Source: Sulfurospirillum sp. (GTDB taxonomy: Bacteria > Campylobacterota > Campylobacteria > Campylobacterales > Sulfurospirillaceae). Taken from it: a stretch of 64,000 nt of DNA. Under the pieces are notes generated by a model, which was given only the letters and a program-made list of their open reading frames with translations, ran no database searches and was not told the origin of the DNA. The stretch covers positions 124,001 to 188,000 of the forward strand of contig JADGDR010000005.1 in NCBI GenBank assembly GCA_016744795.1, given 5' to 3'. The position numbers and the translations under genes are program-made. Shown here piece after piece: positions 21,016 to 30,133 of the stretch; positions within the stretch are counted from its first letter, which is position 1, and each line of letters starts with the position of its first letter.

Positions 21016-21735
21016 ATGGAATTTATAAAAGATGAATACTATCTTGAACTTATAAAAAACACAAATATAACTAAAAGTAAAAATTTACAACAACAAATAT
21101 ATAAAGTTCTTTTAAATTTAATTACAAAGGGATTTTTGAAATCCAATACACTTCTAAATGAGAATAAAATATCTCTAGCATTTAATGTGAGTAAAACACC
21201 TGTAAGAGAGGCTCTAAAGAGATTAGAAAGTGATGAACTTGTGAGAATACTTCCTCAAAGTAGAACATATATTTTACCTATTGATACTAATAGAGTAAAT
21301 AGTGCTCACAAAATAAGAGAAGCTTTAGAAATACTTTTAGTAGAAGAGGCTATTAATCATGTAAAAGACGATGATTTTAAAATATTTGAAGCCCTTATTG
21401 AAAAACAACAAATAGCGTTAAAAGAGAAAAATTTTGATGATTTTTTTGAATATGATGAAGCTTTTCATTACCAAATAGCAAAGAGTGCAAATCTTTTAGA
21501 TGCTTGGCAGATATTAAAAAAAGTGAATCTACATTTAAATAGAGTTAGATGTATGACTAAAGATGATTATCATTGGAATAGTGGAGTAATTGAAGAGCAT
21601 AAAAGTATACTAAAAGCTATAAGAAAAAAGGATTTTGAAGTGGCAAAACTTCAGATGACATTGCACCTTTCAAGAGTTTCAAATGTGCTTACACAAATAC
21701 TAACAACAAAAGAGGTACATAATGATGTTAAATAA
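21016..21735 (+). CDS. GntR family transcriptional regulator, FCD/FadR-type
   Basis: LNENKISLAFNVSKTPVREALKRLESDELVRILPQ wHTH followed by an FCD-like effector domain. Confidence 0.9.
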   Translation: MEFIKDEYYLELIKNTNITKSKNLQQQIYKVLLNLITKGFLKSNTLLNENKISLAFNVSKTPVREALKRLESDELVRILPQSRTYILPIDTNRVNSAHKIREALEILLVEEAINHVKDDDFKIFEALIEKQQIALKEKNFDDFFEYDEAFHYQIAKSANLLDAWQILKKVNLHLNRVRCMTKDDYHWNSGVIEEHKSILKAIRKKDFEVAKLQMTLHLSRVSNVLTQILTTKEVHNDVK

Positions 21736-23188
21736 AGATAACTATAAGAGCATAGTTCCATCTATGTATGAAACTAATGAAGTAAATACTTCTATTGTTC
21801 ATTTAGGGTTAGGAGCTTTTTTTAAAGCTCATTTAGCCTTTTATATAAACGAGTATAATAGTTTTAAAGATGACACTTGGTTTGTATCGGCGGTAAGTTT
21901 AAAGACGGATAATTCAAAAAAACTGATGAATAGACAAGATAATTTATATACTCTTCATTTAAAAGGGTATCAAAAGACATCTTTTAGACTCATTTCATCC
22001 ATAAAAAATAGCCTCTTTTTAGGTGAGGATAGACAAAACATCTTGAATCTTATGTTATCTAAAAAAGTGAAGATAATTAGTTTAACTATAACAGAAAAAG
22101 GTTACTGCTATAGTCCATGGATGTCTGGTTTAGATACTGTTAATCATGATATATTACACGATTTAAAGAATTTTGACAGATCTAGAAGTGCAATTGGACT
22201 TATTTGTTATGCAATGCAAAAAAGAAAAGAATTGGGCTTGAATGGTCTTACTCTTATGTCTTGTGATAATTTACCATCAAATGGCAAAGTACTAAAAAAA
22301 GTAATTCTTGATTTTGCAGAATTAATTGATATAGAATTAAAGAAATGGATAGAAAGTAAATGTACTTTTCCATCGACTATGGTCGATAGAATTGTCCCAA
22401 AGATGACAGATAAATCATTAAAACAGATAAATTATGAAATTGGTATGGATGATTTTGCTGGTATTGTTTGTGAAGATTTTGCCCAGTTTGTTATTGAAGA
22501 TAAATTCGTAAGCAATAAAAGACCTGAGCTTTCTAAAGTAGGTGTTTTGTTTGTTAAAGAGATTAAACCTTATGAAAATATGAAGTTAAGAGTTTTAAAT
22601 GGAACTCACTCCGCTTTAGCCTATATTGGACAGTTATTAAAAAAAGAGACTATATTTGAAGCAATAAGTGATGAAAAATTAGAAATTTTTATAGTCAATA
22701 TGCTTAAAAATGAGATTATACCTAGCCTTGAAATGGTAGATGGAGTAGATTTTGAAGAATATGCGAAGAATATAATAGCTAGATATAAAAATCCAAATAT
22801 TATACATAGAACAATTCAAATAAGTATGGATGGTTCACAAAAACTTCCTCAAAGATGGTTAGAGACTTTAAAATATCTTATTGATAATGGTAAAAATTAT
22901 GATCATCTGGCTATTTGTATAGCCAGTTGGATGAAATTTACATCGTCTAAAAATTTACAAAATATAGATATAGAAGTAAATGATCCTTTAACAGATGAGT
23001 TTAAAAAAATATGGATTAAAAATAGTGTTCACAAGGATATAGTAAGAGCCTATTTTTCAATTGAAAATATATTTGAAAGCTTTTTTTTAGATGATGAAAA
23101 ACTAATAAGAAAAGTTGCAAATTACTTGGAAAATATAGAAAACCTAGAAGATTTAATACAGGAGGTAACTCATGAAAATGACATTTAG
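21722..23188 (+). CDS. uxuB: Mannitol dehydrogenase family protein, probable fructuronate reductase
   Basis: IVHLGLGAFFKAHLAFYINEY, LTLMSCDNLPSNGK, VDRIVPK, RVLNGTHSALAYIG; next to uxuA. Confidence 0.82.
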   Translation: MMLNKDNYKSIVPSMYETNEVNTSIVHLGLGAFFKAHLAFYINEYNSFKDDTWFVSAVSLKTDNSKKLMNRQDNLYTLHLKGYQKTSFRLISSIKNSLFLGEDRQNILNLMLSKKVKIISLTITEKGYCYSPWMSGLDTVNHDILHDLKNFDRSRSAIGLICYAMQKRKELGLNGLTLMSCDNLPSNGKVLKKVILDFAELIDIELKKWIESKCTFPSTMVDRIVPKMTDKSLKQINYEIGMDDFAGIVCEDFAQFVIEDKFVSNKRPELSKVGVLFVKEIKPYENMKLRVLNGTHSALAYIGQLLKKETIFEAISDEKLEIFIVNMLKNEIIPSLEMVDGVDFEEYAKNIIARYKNPNIIHRTIQISMDGSQKLPQRWLETLKYLIDNGKNYDHLAICIASWMKFTSSKNLQNIDIEVNDPLTDEFKKIWIKNSVHKDIVRAYFSIENIFESFFLDDEKLIRKVANYLENIENLEDLIQEVTHENDI

Positions 23189-24242
23189 ATGGTATGGTAA
23201 GACTGATAAAATACCACTTAAACATATATCTCAAATTCCTGGTATTGATGGGGTTGTTACATCGTTAATGCATATTCCTGTAGGTGAAATATGGGAGCTT
23301 GATGAGTTAATTGAACTTAAAAAAGAGGTTAACTCTTATAATCTAAATCTTGATGTTATAGAGAGTGTAAATGTTCATGAAGACATTAAATTAGGACTTC
23401 CTTCACGAAAAAAATATATAGAAAATTACAAAACAACTCTAAGAAATCTCTCTAAAATTGGCGTTAAAACAGTTTGTTATAATTTTATGCCAATATTTGA
23501 TTGGACAAGAACAGATTTGATGAAACCTCTTAAAGATGGTTCAACAGTTCTTAGTTTTGACAATGAAACATTAAAAAATTCAACAGCAAATGATCTTTTA
23601 GATATTATAAAAAATGGCTCAAAAGATATTATTATCCCTGGTTGGGAGCTTGATAGACTTAGTGAAATTGAAGAACTTTTTAAACAGTATAAAGATGTAA
23701 GCGAAGAAGATTTATGGAATAATTTAAATTATTTTCTTCAAGAAATTATTCCTGTAGCAAAAGAGTGCAATATCAATATGGCTATACATCCTGATGATCC
23801 ACCTTTTTCTATCTTTGGACTTCCACGAATCATTACATGTAAAGAAAATTTACAAAGATTAGTAAAATTAGTAGATGATACTCACAATGGAATAACACTG
23901 TGTTCAGGCTCACTAGGACCAAATAAGTGCAATGATATTCCTCAACTTGTTAGACACTTTGGGAAAATGGGCAGAATCCATTTTGCTCATATACGAAATA
24001 TAAAACATGATGGTGATAAGAGTTTTCATGAGACTTCTCATTTATCAAATGATGGAAGTTTAGACCTCTATGAGATAGTAAAGGCATATAAAGATGTAGG
24101 TTTTGAAGCTCATGTAAGACCAGATCATGGCAGAATGATATGGGATGAAGATGGAATGCCTGGATATGGGCTTTATGATAGAGCTTTAGGAATAGCTTAT
24201 CTAAACGGATTATACGAAGCAATAATTAAAGAAAACAAATGA
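23172..24242 (+). CDS. uxuA: Mannonate dehydratase
   Basis: MTFRWYGKTDKIPLKHISQIPGIDGVVTSLMHIPVGEIW; MAIHPDDPPFSIFGLPRI; RPDHGRMIWDE. Confidence 0.97.
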   Translation: MKMTFRWYGKTDKIPLKHISQIPGIDGVVTSLMHIPVGEIWELDELIELKKEVNSYNLNLDVIESVNVHEDIKLGLPSRKKYIENYKTTLRNLSKIGVKTVCYNFMPIFDWTRTDLMKPLKDGSTVLSFDNETLKNSTANDLLDIIKNGSKDIIIPGWELDRLSEIEELFKQYKDVSEEDLWNNLNYFLQEIIPVAKECNINMAIHPDDPPFSIFGLPRIITCKENLQRLVKLVDDTHNGITLCSGSLGPNKCNDIPQLVRHFGKMGRIHFAHIRNIKHDGDKSFHETSHLSNDGSLDLYEIVKAYKDVGFEAHVRPDHGRMIWDEDGMPGYGLYDRALGIAYLNGLYEAIIKENK

Positions 24243-25153
24243 GTAATATCGCAGTTATTGGTGAGTGTATGGTTGAAATATATAATACTAAAAAAAGTAT
24301 ATATAAACAGACTTTTGGTGGTGATACCTTTAACTGTGCAGTCTATTTAAAAAGAGCATTTAAAAAAGCTAATGTTGAATATATTACAATAGTAGGTGAT
24401 GATGATATATCTTCTAAAATGATTAAATTTTTTCATAAGCAAAAAATAAAGACTACTTTTGTTGAAAAATTGAAAAATAAAACTGTTGGAATGTATATGA
24501 TAAGCACGAAAAATGGAGAGAGAAGCTTTACATATTGGCGTAGTGATTCTGCTGCTAAAAATCTTTTTATGAATGATAGTTTAATTCAAAATGAACTTTT
24601 AAAATTTGAGCTAATATATTTCTCTGCTATCACTTTAGCTATCATGAACAAAAAAGGGCGTTCTAATTTTTTTGAAATCATAAAGAGAGTTAGAAATGCT
24701 GGTGTTAAAGTAGCTTTTGATTCTAATTATAGACCAAAATTATATAGCAGTACTAATGAAGCAAAAGAGATACACAATCAAGCTTTAGAAAATTGCGATA
24801 TATATTTACCCTCTTTTGATGACGAACAGGAGTTATGGGGCAAAATTGATGCTCTGTCTATTATTAAAAAAGCACAAGATGCAGGATGTGGTGAAATTGT
24901 TATAAAATGTGGTAAAGATGATGTTGTTTATAGCACTAGAAGTGGCATAAAAAGTGTTAAAACAAAACAGATAACAGACATAGTAGATGCTACTTCAGCA
25001 GGAGACTCTTTTAATGGAGTATATTTGGCATCAAGATTAAAAGGAAATGATGTTGCAAAATCTATCAAAAAAGCAAAAAGTACTGCTTCAAAAGTTATCA
25101 TGCATAAAGGGGCAATAATGCCAAAGAAAAAAAAGGTTAAAAATGCTAAATAA
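24239..25153 (+). CDS. kdgK: PfkB-family sugar kinase, probable 2-keto-3-deoxygluconate kinase
   Basis: IGECMVEI…FGGDTFNCAVYLKR, DATSAGDSFNGVYLA; between uxuA and eda. Confidence 0.88.
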   Translation: MSNIAVIGECMVEIYNTKKSIYKQTFGGDTFNCAVYLKRAFKKANVEYITIVGDDDISSKMIKFFHKQKIKTTFVEKLKNKTVGMYMISTKNGERSFTYWRSDSAAKNLFMNDSLIQNELLKFELIYFSAITLAIMNKKGRSNFFEIIKRVRNAGVKVAFDSNYRPKLYSSTNEAKEIHNQALENCDIYLPSFDDEQELWGKIDALSIIKKAQDAGCGEIVIKCGKDDVVYSTRSGIKSVKTKQITDIVDATSAGDSFNGVYLASRLKGNDVAKSIKKAKSTASKVIMHKGAIMPKKKKVKNAK

Positions 25154-25748
25154 GTTTAAAAATTCACCTGTAATTCCAGTTTTAACTTTAGATAATGTAG
25201 ATGAATCTCTAAAGATAGCTGAAGTTTTAGTGACTAGTGGACTAAGTAACTTAGAAGTTACTCTAAGAACTCCAAATGCTTTTAAATGCATAGAAGCAAT
25301 AAAAAAAGAGTTTTCAGAAGCTTTTATAGGTGCTGGAACATTGGTAAAAAAAGAGCAATTTCAGCAGGTAAAAGATATAGGATGTAGTTTTGCTGTAAGT
25401 CCAGGATTTACTGAAGCTTTAGTATATGAAGCTAAAAAAGTAGGTATCTCTTATCTTCCTGGGGTATCTACTCCAAGTGAGATTATAAGGCTAAGAGAGC
25501 TTGGGGTAAGCTTTCAAAAGTTTTTTCATGCGAGCAATAGTGGCGGATATAAGATACTACAAGCTTATTCAAACATATTTACAGACATAAAATTTTGTCC
25601 AACTGGTGGAATACAGCAGGAAAATTATCAAGAGTATCTAAAACTTAACAATGTACTATGTTTAGGTGGTTCATGGATGGTATCTAAAGGGTGTTTAAAA
25701 GATAAAAATTTTACTTTACATGTAGAAGAGATAGTAAAGAATTTTTGA
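25143..25748 (+). CDS. eda: 2-keto-3-deoxy-6-phosphogluconate aldolase
   Basis: [46 protein letters not shown]. Confidence 0.95.
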   Translation: MLNKFKNSPVIPVLTLDNVDESLKIAEVLVTSGLSNLEVTLRTPNAFKCIEAIKKEFSEAFIGAGTLVKKEQFQQVKDIGCSFAVSPGFTEALVYEAKKVGISYLPGVSTPSEIIRLRELGVSFQKFFHASNSGGYKILQAYSNIFTDIKFCPTGGIQQENYQEYLKLNNVLCLGGSWMVSKGCLKDKNFTLHVEEIVKNF

Positions 25749-26014
25749 TGCCTATTGTTATAAAATTGAACAAAAACGACAATGTCGCAGTTAGTTGTGA
25801 AAGGCTAAAAAAAGGTGATATTGTTTTAGAAAAAATCTTAATTTTACAAGAGATAGATTTGGCTCATAAAATAGCTATACAAAAAATAAGGTGTGGAGAA
25901 AAAATCATAAAATATGGAGTGAGTATAGGTTCTGCTACAAAAGATATAAATGAAGGTGAACATGTGCATACTCATAATATAAAAAGTGACTACATAAAGC
26001 ATAAAATATGTTAG
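25748..26014 (+). CDS. uxaA1: Altronate dehydratase, small SAF-domain subunit
   Basis: SAF-like IRCGEKIIKYGVSIGSATKDINEGEHVHTHNI; separate ORF before the large subunit; start ATG overlaps the eda stop. Confidence 0.85.
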   Translation: MPIVIKLNKNDNVAVSCERLKKGDIVLEKILILQEIDLAHKIAIQKIRCGEKIIKYGVSIGSATKDINEGEHVHTHNIKSDYIKHKIC

Positions 26015-27183
26015 GTTATTTAAGAGAAGATGGTAAAAAAGGTGTTAGAAATGTCATCTTAGTCTGTTATCTTGTTGAGTGTGCAAAATTTGTTTGTGAA
26101 AAAATAGTATCAAAGTTTGATGATGATATCCAGCTCGTTGGACTTTCAGGATGTTATCCAAATGAGTATACATTTAATATATTAAAAGCAATAACAACAC
26201 ATCAAAATGTTGGAGCAGTTTTACTTGTCTCTTTAGGGTGCGAGTGTTTTGATAAAAAAGCTTTATATAAAGCCATAATAAAGAGTGGTAGAGAAGTTGA
26301 AATACTGACAATTCAAGAAAACAGTGGAACAAAACAGAGCATCAAAATAGGAAGTTTATGGGTTGAAGAAGCCATTACAAAGATTAAAAAAGTTCCAAGA
26401 GAAGATATACGAGTAGATGAATTGGTTATAGGAACTATTTGTGGAGGTAGCGATGGTATGAGTGGGATAAGTGGAAATCCTGCTGTTGGAAAAGCTTTTG
26501 ATAGGTTCATAGAAGATGGTGCTAGATGTATTTTTGAAGAGACAGGCGAGCTTATTGGGTGTGAACATATTATGGCAAATAGAGCAGTAAATAAGAAAGT
26601 GGCCAAAGATTTGTTATATGCGGTTCAAAAGGCTGAAAGATATTATACTACCATGGGGCATGGAAGTTTTTCTGATGGAAATGCAACAGGAGGACTCACG
26701 ACTCAAGAAGAAAAATCTATGGGAGCATATGCAAAGAGTGGTTCTTCTCGCATAAGTGGTGTTCTAAAGCCATCATTATATCCAAAAAGTAAGGGGCTAT
26801 TTTTACTTGATGTTGTGCCAGATGGCAAAGAGTTATGGGCATTTCCAAATCCAAATGATACTTCTGAAATTATAGAACTCATAGCAAGTGGTGCTCATAT
26901 AGTATTATTTGTAACTGGTAGAGGATCTGTTGTAGGTTCCGGAATTTCTCCTGTTATCAAAATATGTGCAAATCCAGATACCTATAAAAAACTAGAAGAA
27001 GATATGGATATAAATGCAGGTAAAATCATAAAGGGTGAAGCCACTATTGAAGATATTGCTAGTGAAATATATGATATTGTTTTAGATGTTTGTGGAGGTA
27101 AACAAAGTAAATCTGAAATTTTGGGGCATAGAGAATTTGCACTTGGATATAAGTATTTTGATAATAAAATAAACTGTTTTTAA
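26008..27183 (+). CDS. uxaA2: Altronate dehydratase, large subunit
   Basis: GYLREDGKKGVRN, CGGSDGMSGISGNPAVGKAFDRFIEDGARCIFEETGELIGCEH, FVTGRGSVVGSGISPVIKICANP. Confidence 0.92.
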   Translation: MLGYLREDGKKGVRNVILVCYLVECAKFVCEKIVSKFDDDIQLVGLSGCYPNEYTFNILKAITTHQNVGAVLLVSLGCECFDKKALYKAIIKSGREVEILTIQENSGTKQSIKIGSLWVEEAITKIKKVPREDIRVDELVIGTICGGSDGMSGISGNPAVGKAFDRFIEDGARCIFEETGELIGCEHIMANRAVNKKVAKDLLYAVQKAERYYTTMGHGSFSDGNATGGLTTQEEKSMGAYAKSGSSRISGVLKPSLYPKSKGLFLLDVVPDGKELWAFPNPNDTSEIIELIASGAHIVLFVTGRGSVVGSGISPVIKICANPDTYKKLEEDMDINAGKIIKGEATIEDIASEIYDIVLDVCGGKQSKSEILGHREFALGYKYFDNKINCF

Positions 27184-27302
27184 GGATTATTTAAAACTAG
27201 ATAATGTACTATGTTTGGGTTGTTGATATGAATTAATTTGACTACAATAACATAAAAAAACAGCTTCTTCAATTCTGATGAATACAATAGGATAAATTTT
27301 GT
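27178..27302 (+). repeat. Direct repeat copy B (eda 3'-end derived, more decayed); provides the uxaA2 stop codon
   Basis: ttttaaggattatttaaaactagataatgtactatgtttgggttgttgatatgaattaatttgactacaataacataaaaaaacagcttcttcaattctgatgaatacaataggataaatttt aligns to 16390-16526. Confidence 0.85.
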
Positions 27303-28024
27303 TTGATAAAAACGGCATACCTTTATATATACAACTCAAAAATAAACTTTTAAAAGATATAAGAGAAAATTATAAACCAAATGATATTATTCCTGCTGAG
27401 GGAGAAATAGAAAAATTATATAATGTGAGTAGAATAACTGTTAGAAGAGCAATAGAAGAACTTGGGAAAGAGGGCATTTTAGTTAAAAAGCAAGGAAAAG
27501 GGACTTTTGTTAGAGAACAAAAAATTCTTTATGATGCAAACTCTATTGGTTCATTAACCCAAAGATTAAAAAAACAAAATCACCAATTATCGACAGCATC
27601 AATTGAATTTGAGATTATAAAAGATGATCATATTGTAAAAGAGTTATTAAATTGTGATATTCTTTTGTGCATTAAAAGGTTTAGATTGTTAGATGATGTA
27701 CCTTTTGCTTTAATGTTAAATTATTTAGACATAAATACTGTGCCAAATTTACAAAAAAACTTTAAAATAGAGTCATTATATACTTTCTTGAAAAATGAAT
27801 ATGCTTTAGAATTTTTTACTGCACAAGAGACTGTTAGTGCAAAAGCGGCATCAAAAGATGAAGCAAAAAGACTTGACATAGAAGAAAAACATCCACTTCT
27901 CTCACTTCAAAGACTCTCTTTTGATAAACATAGTAAACCTGTTGAGTTTTCAGATTTACTTATTAAAGCCGATATGTATAAACATAAAATTATGCTCTCA
28001 CAGGAAAAAGTCTTAAGTATCTAA
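27299..28024 (+). CDS. GntR family transcriptional regulator with UTRA domain
   Basis: GIPLYIQLKNKLLKDIRENYKPNDIIPAEGEIEKLYNVSRITVRRAIEELGKEGILVKKQGKGTFV; UTRA-like C-terminus; TTG start likely. Confidence 0.9.
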   Translation: MFDKNGIPLYIQLKNKLLKDIRENYKPNDIIPAEGEIEKLYNVSRITVRRAIEELGKEGILVKKQGKGTFVREQKILYDANSIGSLTQRLKKQNHQLSTASIEFEIIKDDHIVKELLNCDILLCIKRFRLLDDVPFALMLNYLDINTVPNLQKNFKIESLYTFLKNEYALEFFTAQETVSAKAASKDEAKRLDIEEKHPLLSLQRLSFDKHSKPVEFSDLLIKADMYKHKIMLSQEKVLSI

Positions 28025-30123
28025 TCTTTCAAGGATATAGATACTCGATTTTTTTCCAAATCTACACTTAAAATCCTTAGATTTTTAAATTGTTGATTTA
28101 TATGCATTACGTCCATTAGGTGTGAAATACGTTTATGGGAATATTCAGAAATATGTAAAAGTGCGTCATTTTTAAGTCCAATATCTATAAACGCACCAAA
28201 ATCGGTAATATTCCTTACTACTCCACTTACAAAATCTCCCTCTTTTAATTCGTCAATATTTTTTATATCTTCACAAAAAGAGACTTGTTCTAACTCTTCA
28301 CGTATATCGTAACCAGGTTTTTGAAGCTCAATTACTATATCTTTTAGACTTTCAACACCACAATTAAAATCTTTTGAGAGTTCTTGAAGTAAATTATTGT
28401 CTATTTTTTCTAATTCAAACTTTTCTTTTATATATTTTGCTACTTTATAGTTTTCAGGATGAATCCCACTATTGTCTAAAAAAGACTTGCCATTTTTAAT
28501 GCGTAAAAAACCAACACTTTGTTCGTAGGCTTTTGTTCCTAAACCCTTTACATGTAAGAGTTCTTTCTTACATGTAAAGCCTTTAATTTCATCTCTATAA
28601 GTTATGATATTTTTTGCTAGTCTTTCGCTAATACCTGAGACAAAAGAGAGTAATTTATATGAAGCAGAGTTTAAATCTACTCCTACTCTATTTACTAGGT
28701 TGTATGTAATTGCACCGAGTTTTTTAGCTAAGTCGCTCTGATTTACATCATGTTGATACTGTCCAATACCAAGAGATTTTGGATCTATTTTTACTAAAGT
28801 TGCCATGGGGTCACGAAGTCGTCCTGCTATAGAGATTGCACCTCGTATTGTTACATCTAAAAAACCATACTCTTCTTGGGCTATTTTTGAAGCAGAATAG
28901 ATTGAAGCTCCTATTTCGCTAACAACTGCATATTTTACAGCTAATGTGTTTTTGTTTATCAAATCAGATATAAACGTGGCACTCTCTTTTGACCCAGTTC
29001 CATTGCCTATGGCAATTGCTGTTATTTTGTATTTTTTAATTAGGTTTAGAACTATCTGAGAAGCTTTTTTTGTATCGCTTAAAAGATATATGACATCAGA
29101 GTCCAAATATAAGCCATTTTCATCGATGACCGCTAATTTACATCCTGTTCTAAATCCTGGATCTATTCCGAGTATAATTTGTCCCATTAAAGGTGGAGTT
29201 ATCAAAAGTTCGTTTAGATTTTTACCAAAAAGGTTTATCGCTTCATCACTTGCTTTTTGTTTTAAAGCTGAGAGTAATTCTCTTTTAAGGCTTGGAAGCA
29301 GAAGTCTTTTTAGTCCATCTTTATAGGCTTCAAATACATATATGCTTGAAGAGTTTGCATGTTTAGGGATACGATACTGTTTTATTCCATTTATGAGATA
29401 TTCCTCATCAGATTCTATCTTTAAGCTTAGCTGTTTTTCATTGACTGCTCTAAAAATGGCTAGAAGTCTATGAGATTTTATGTAAGTTACTTTTTGGTTT
29501 ATTTTTGCCAAATCTTTGTAAAGTCCATTTTCTTCAAAGGTTTTTGTCTTTTTTGTTACAAGTTGTCCATGATTTAAAAGGTTTTTTCTAAGCGCATCTT
29601 TTGTTCGTATTTCTTGTGAATAACGAAGAGCAATGATGTCCCCAGAACCCTTTAACGCATCGTCTATACTCTTTACATGTAGAGACAAAAAACCTTTTGC
29701 TTTTAGTTTGATTTCATCACTAGAGTGCCTCATAGTTGAAATAATATTTGCTAATGGTTCAAGTCCATTTTTTACAGCTTCATCGGCCCTTGTACTTTTT
29801 GTACCTTTGAATGGTTCATAAATATCTTCTAAAGCAGTAAGTGTTGTTGCAGTGCCAAGTAACTCTTGAAGTTTAGGTGTAAAAACTTCTTTTTCTTTGA
29901 GTATATTTGAAATTTCATCTTTTCTTTTGAAAAGTTTTTGCGTATATTCATACACCTCTTGAAATTTTAAGAGGACTTCATCACTCGCATTATTTGTCAT
30001 ATCTTTTCTATACCGTGCTATAAAAGCTATAGTACACCCTTCTTCAAGCATAGAGATGATGTTTTTTATGCTCTTATCGTCTAAATTAGTTTTTGTTTTT
30101 ATGATATTTATAATATTGTTCAT
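28021..30123 (-). CDS. tex: Tex family RNA-binding transcription accessory protein (S1 domain)
   Basis: CTIAFIARYRKDMT, ILGIDPGFRTGCKLAVID, GISERLAKNIITYRDEIKGF, VVRNITDFGAFIDIGLKNDALLHISE. Confidence 0.97.
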   Translation of the reverse strand: MNNIINIIKTKTNLDDKSIKNIISMLEEGCTIAFIARYRKDMTNNASDEVLLKFQEVYEYTQKLFKRKDEISNILKEKEVFTPKLQELLGTATTLTALEDIYEPFKGTKSTRADEAVKNGLEPLANIISTMRHSSDEIKLKAKGFLSLHVKSIDDALKGSGDIIALRYSQEIRTKDALRKNLLNHGQLVTKKTKTFEENGLYKDLAKINQKVTYIKSHRLLAIFRAVNEKQLSLKIESDEEYLINGIKQYRIPKHANSSSIYVFEAYKDGLKRLLLPSLKRELLSALKQKASDEAINLFGKNLNELLITPPLMGQIILGIDPGFRTGCKLAVIDENGLYLDSDVIYLLSDTKKASQIVLNLIKKYKITAIAIGNGTGSKESATFISDLINKNTLAVKYAVVSEIGASIYSASKIAQEEYGFLDVTIRGAISIAGRLRDPMATLVKIDPKSLGIGQYQHDVNQSDLAKKLGAITYNLVNRVGVDLNSASYKLLSFVSGISERLAKNIITYRDEIKGFTCKKELLHVKGLGTKAYEQSVGFLRIKNGKSFLDNSGIHPENYKVAKYIKEKFELEKIDNNLLQELSKDFNCGVESLKDIVIELQKPGYDIREELEQVSFCEDIKNIDELKEGDFVSGVVRNITDFGAFIDIGLKNDALLHISEYSHKRISHLMDVMHINQQFKNLRILSVDLEKNRVSISLKD

Positions 30124-30133
30124 GATTATCTAC

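Noticed and set aside
22900-24222. Minus-strand ORFs over uxuB/uxuA
   Set aside because: Antisense to well-supported genes, with compositional artefact translations
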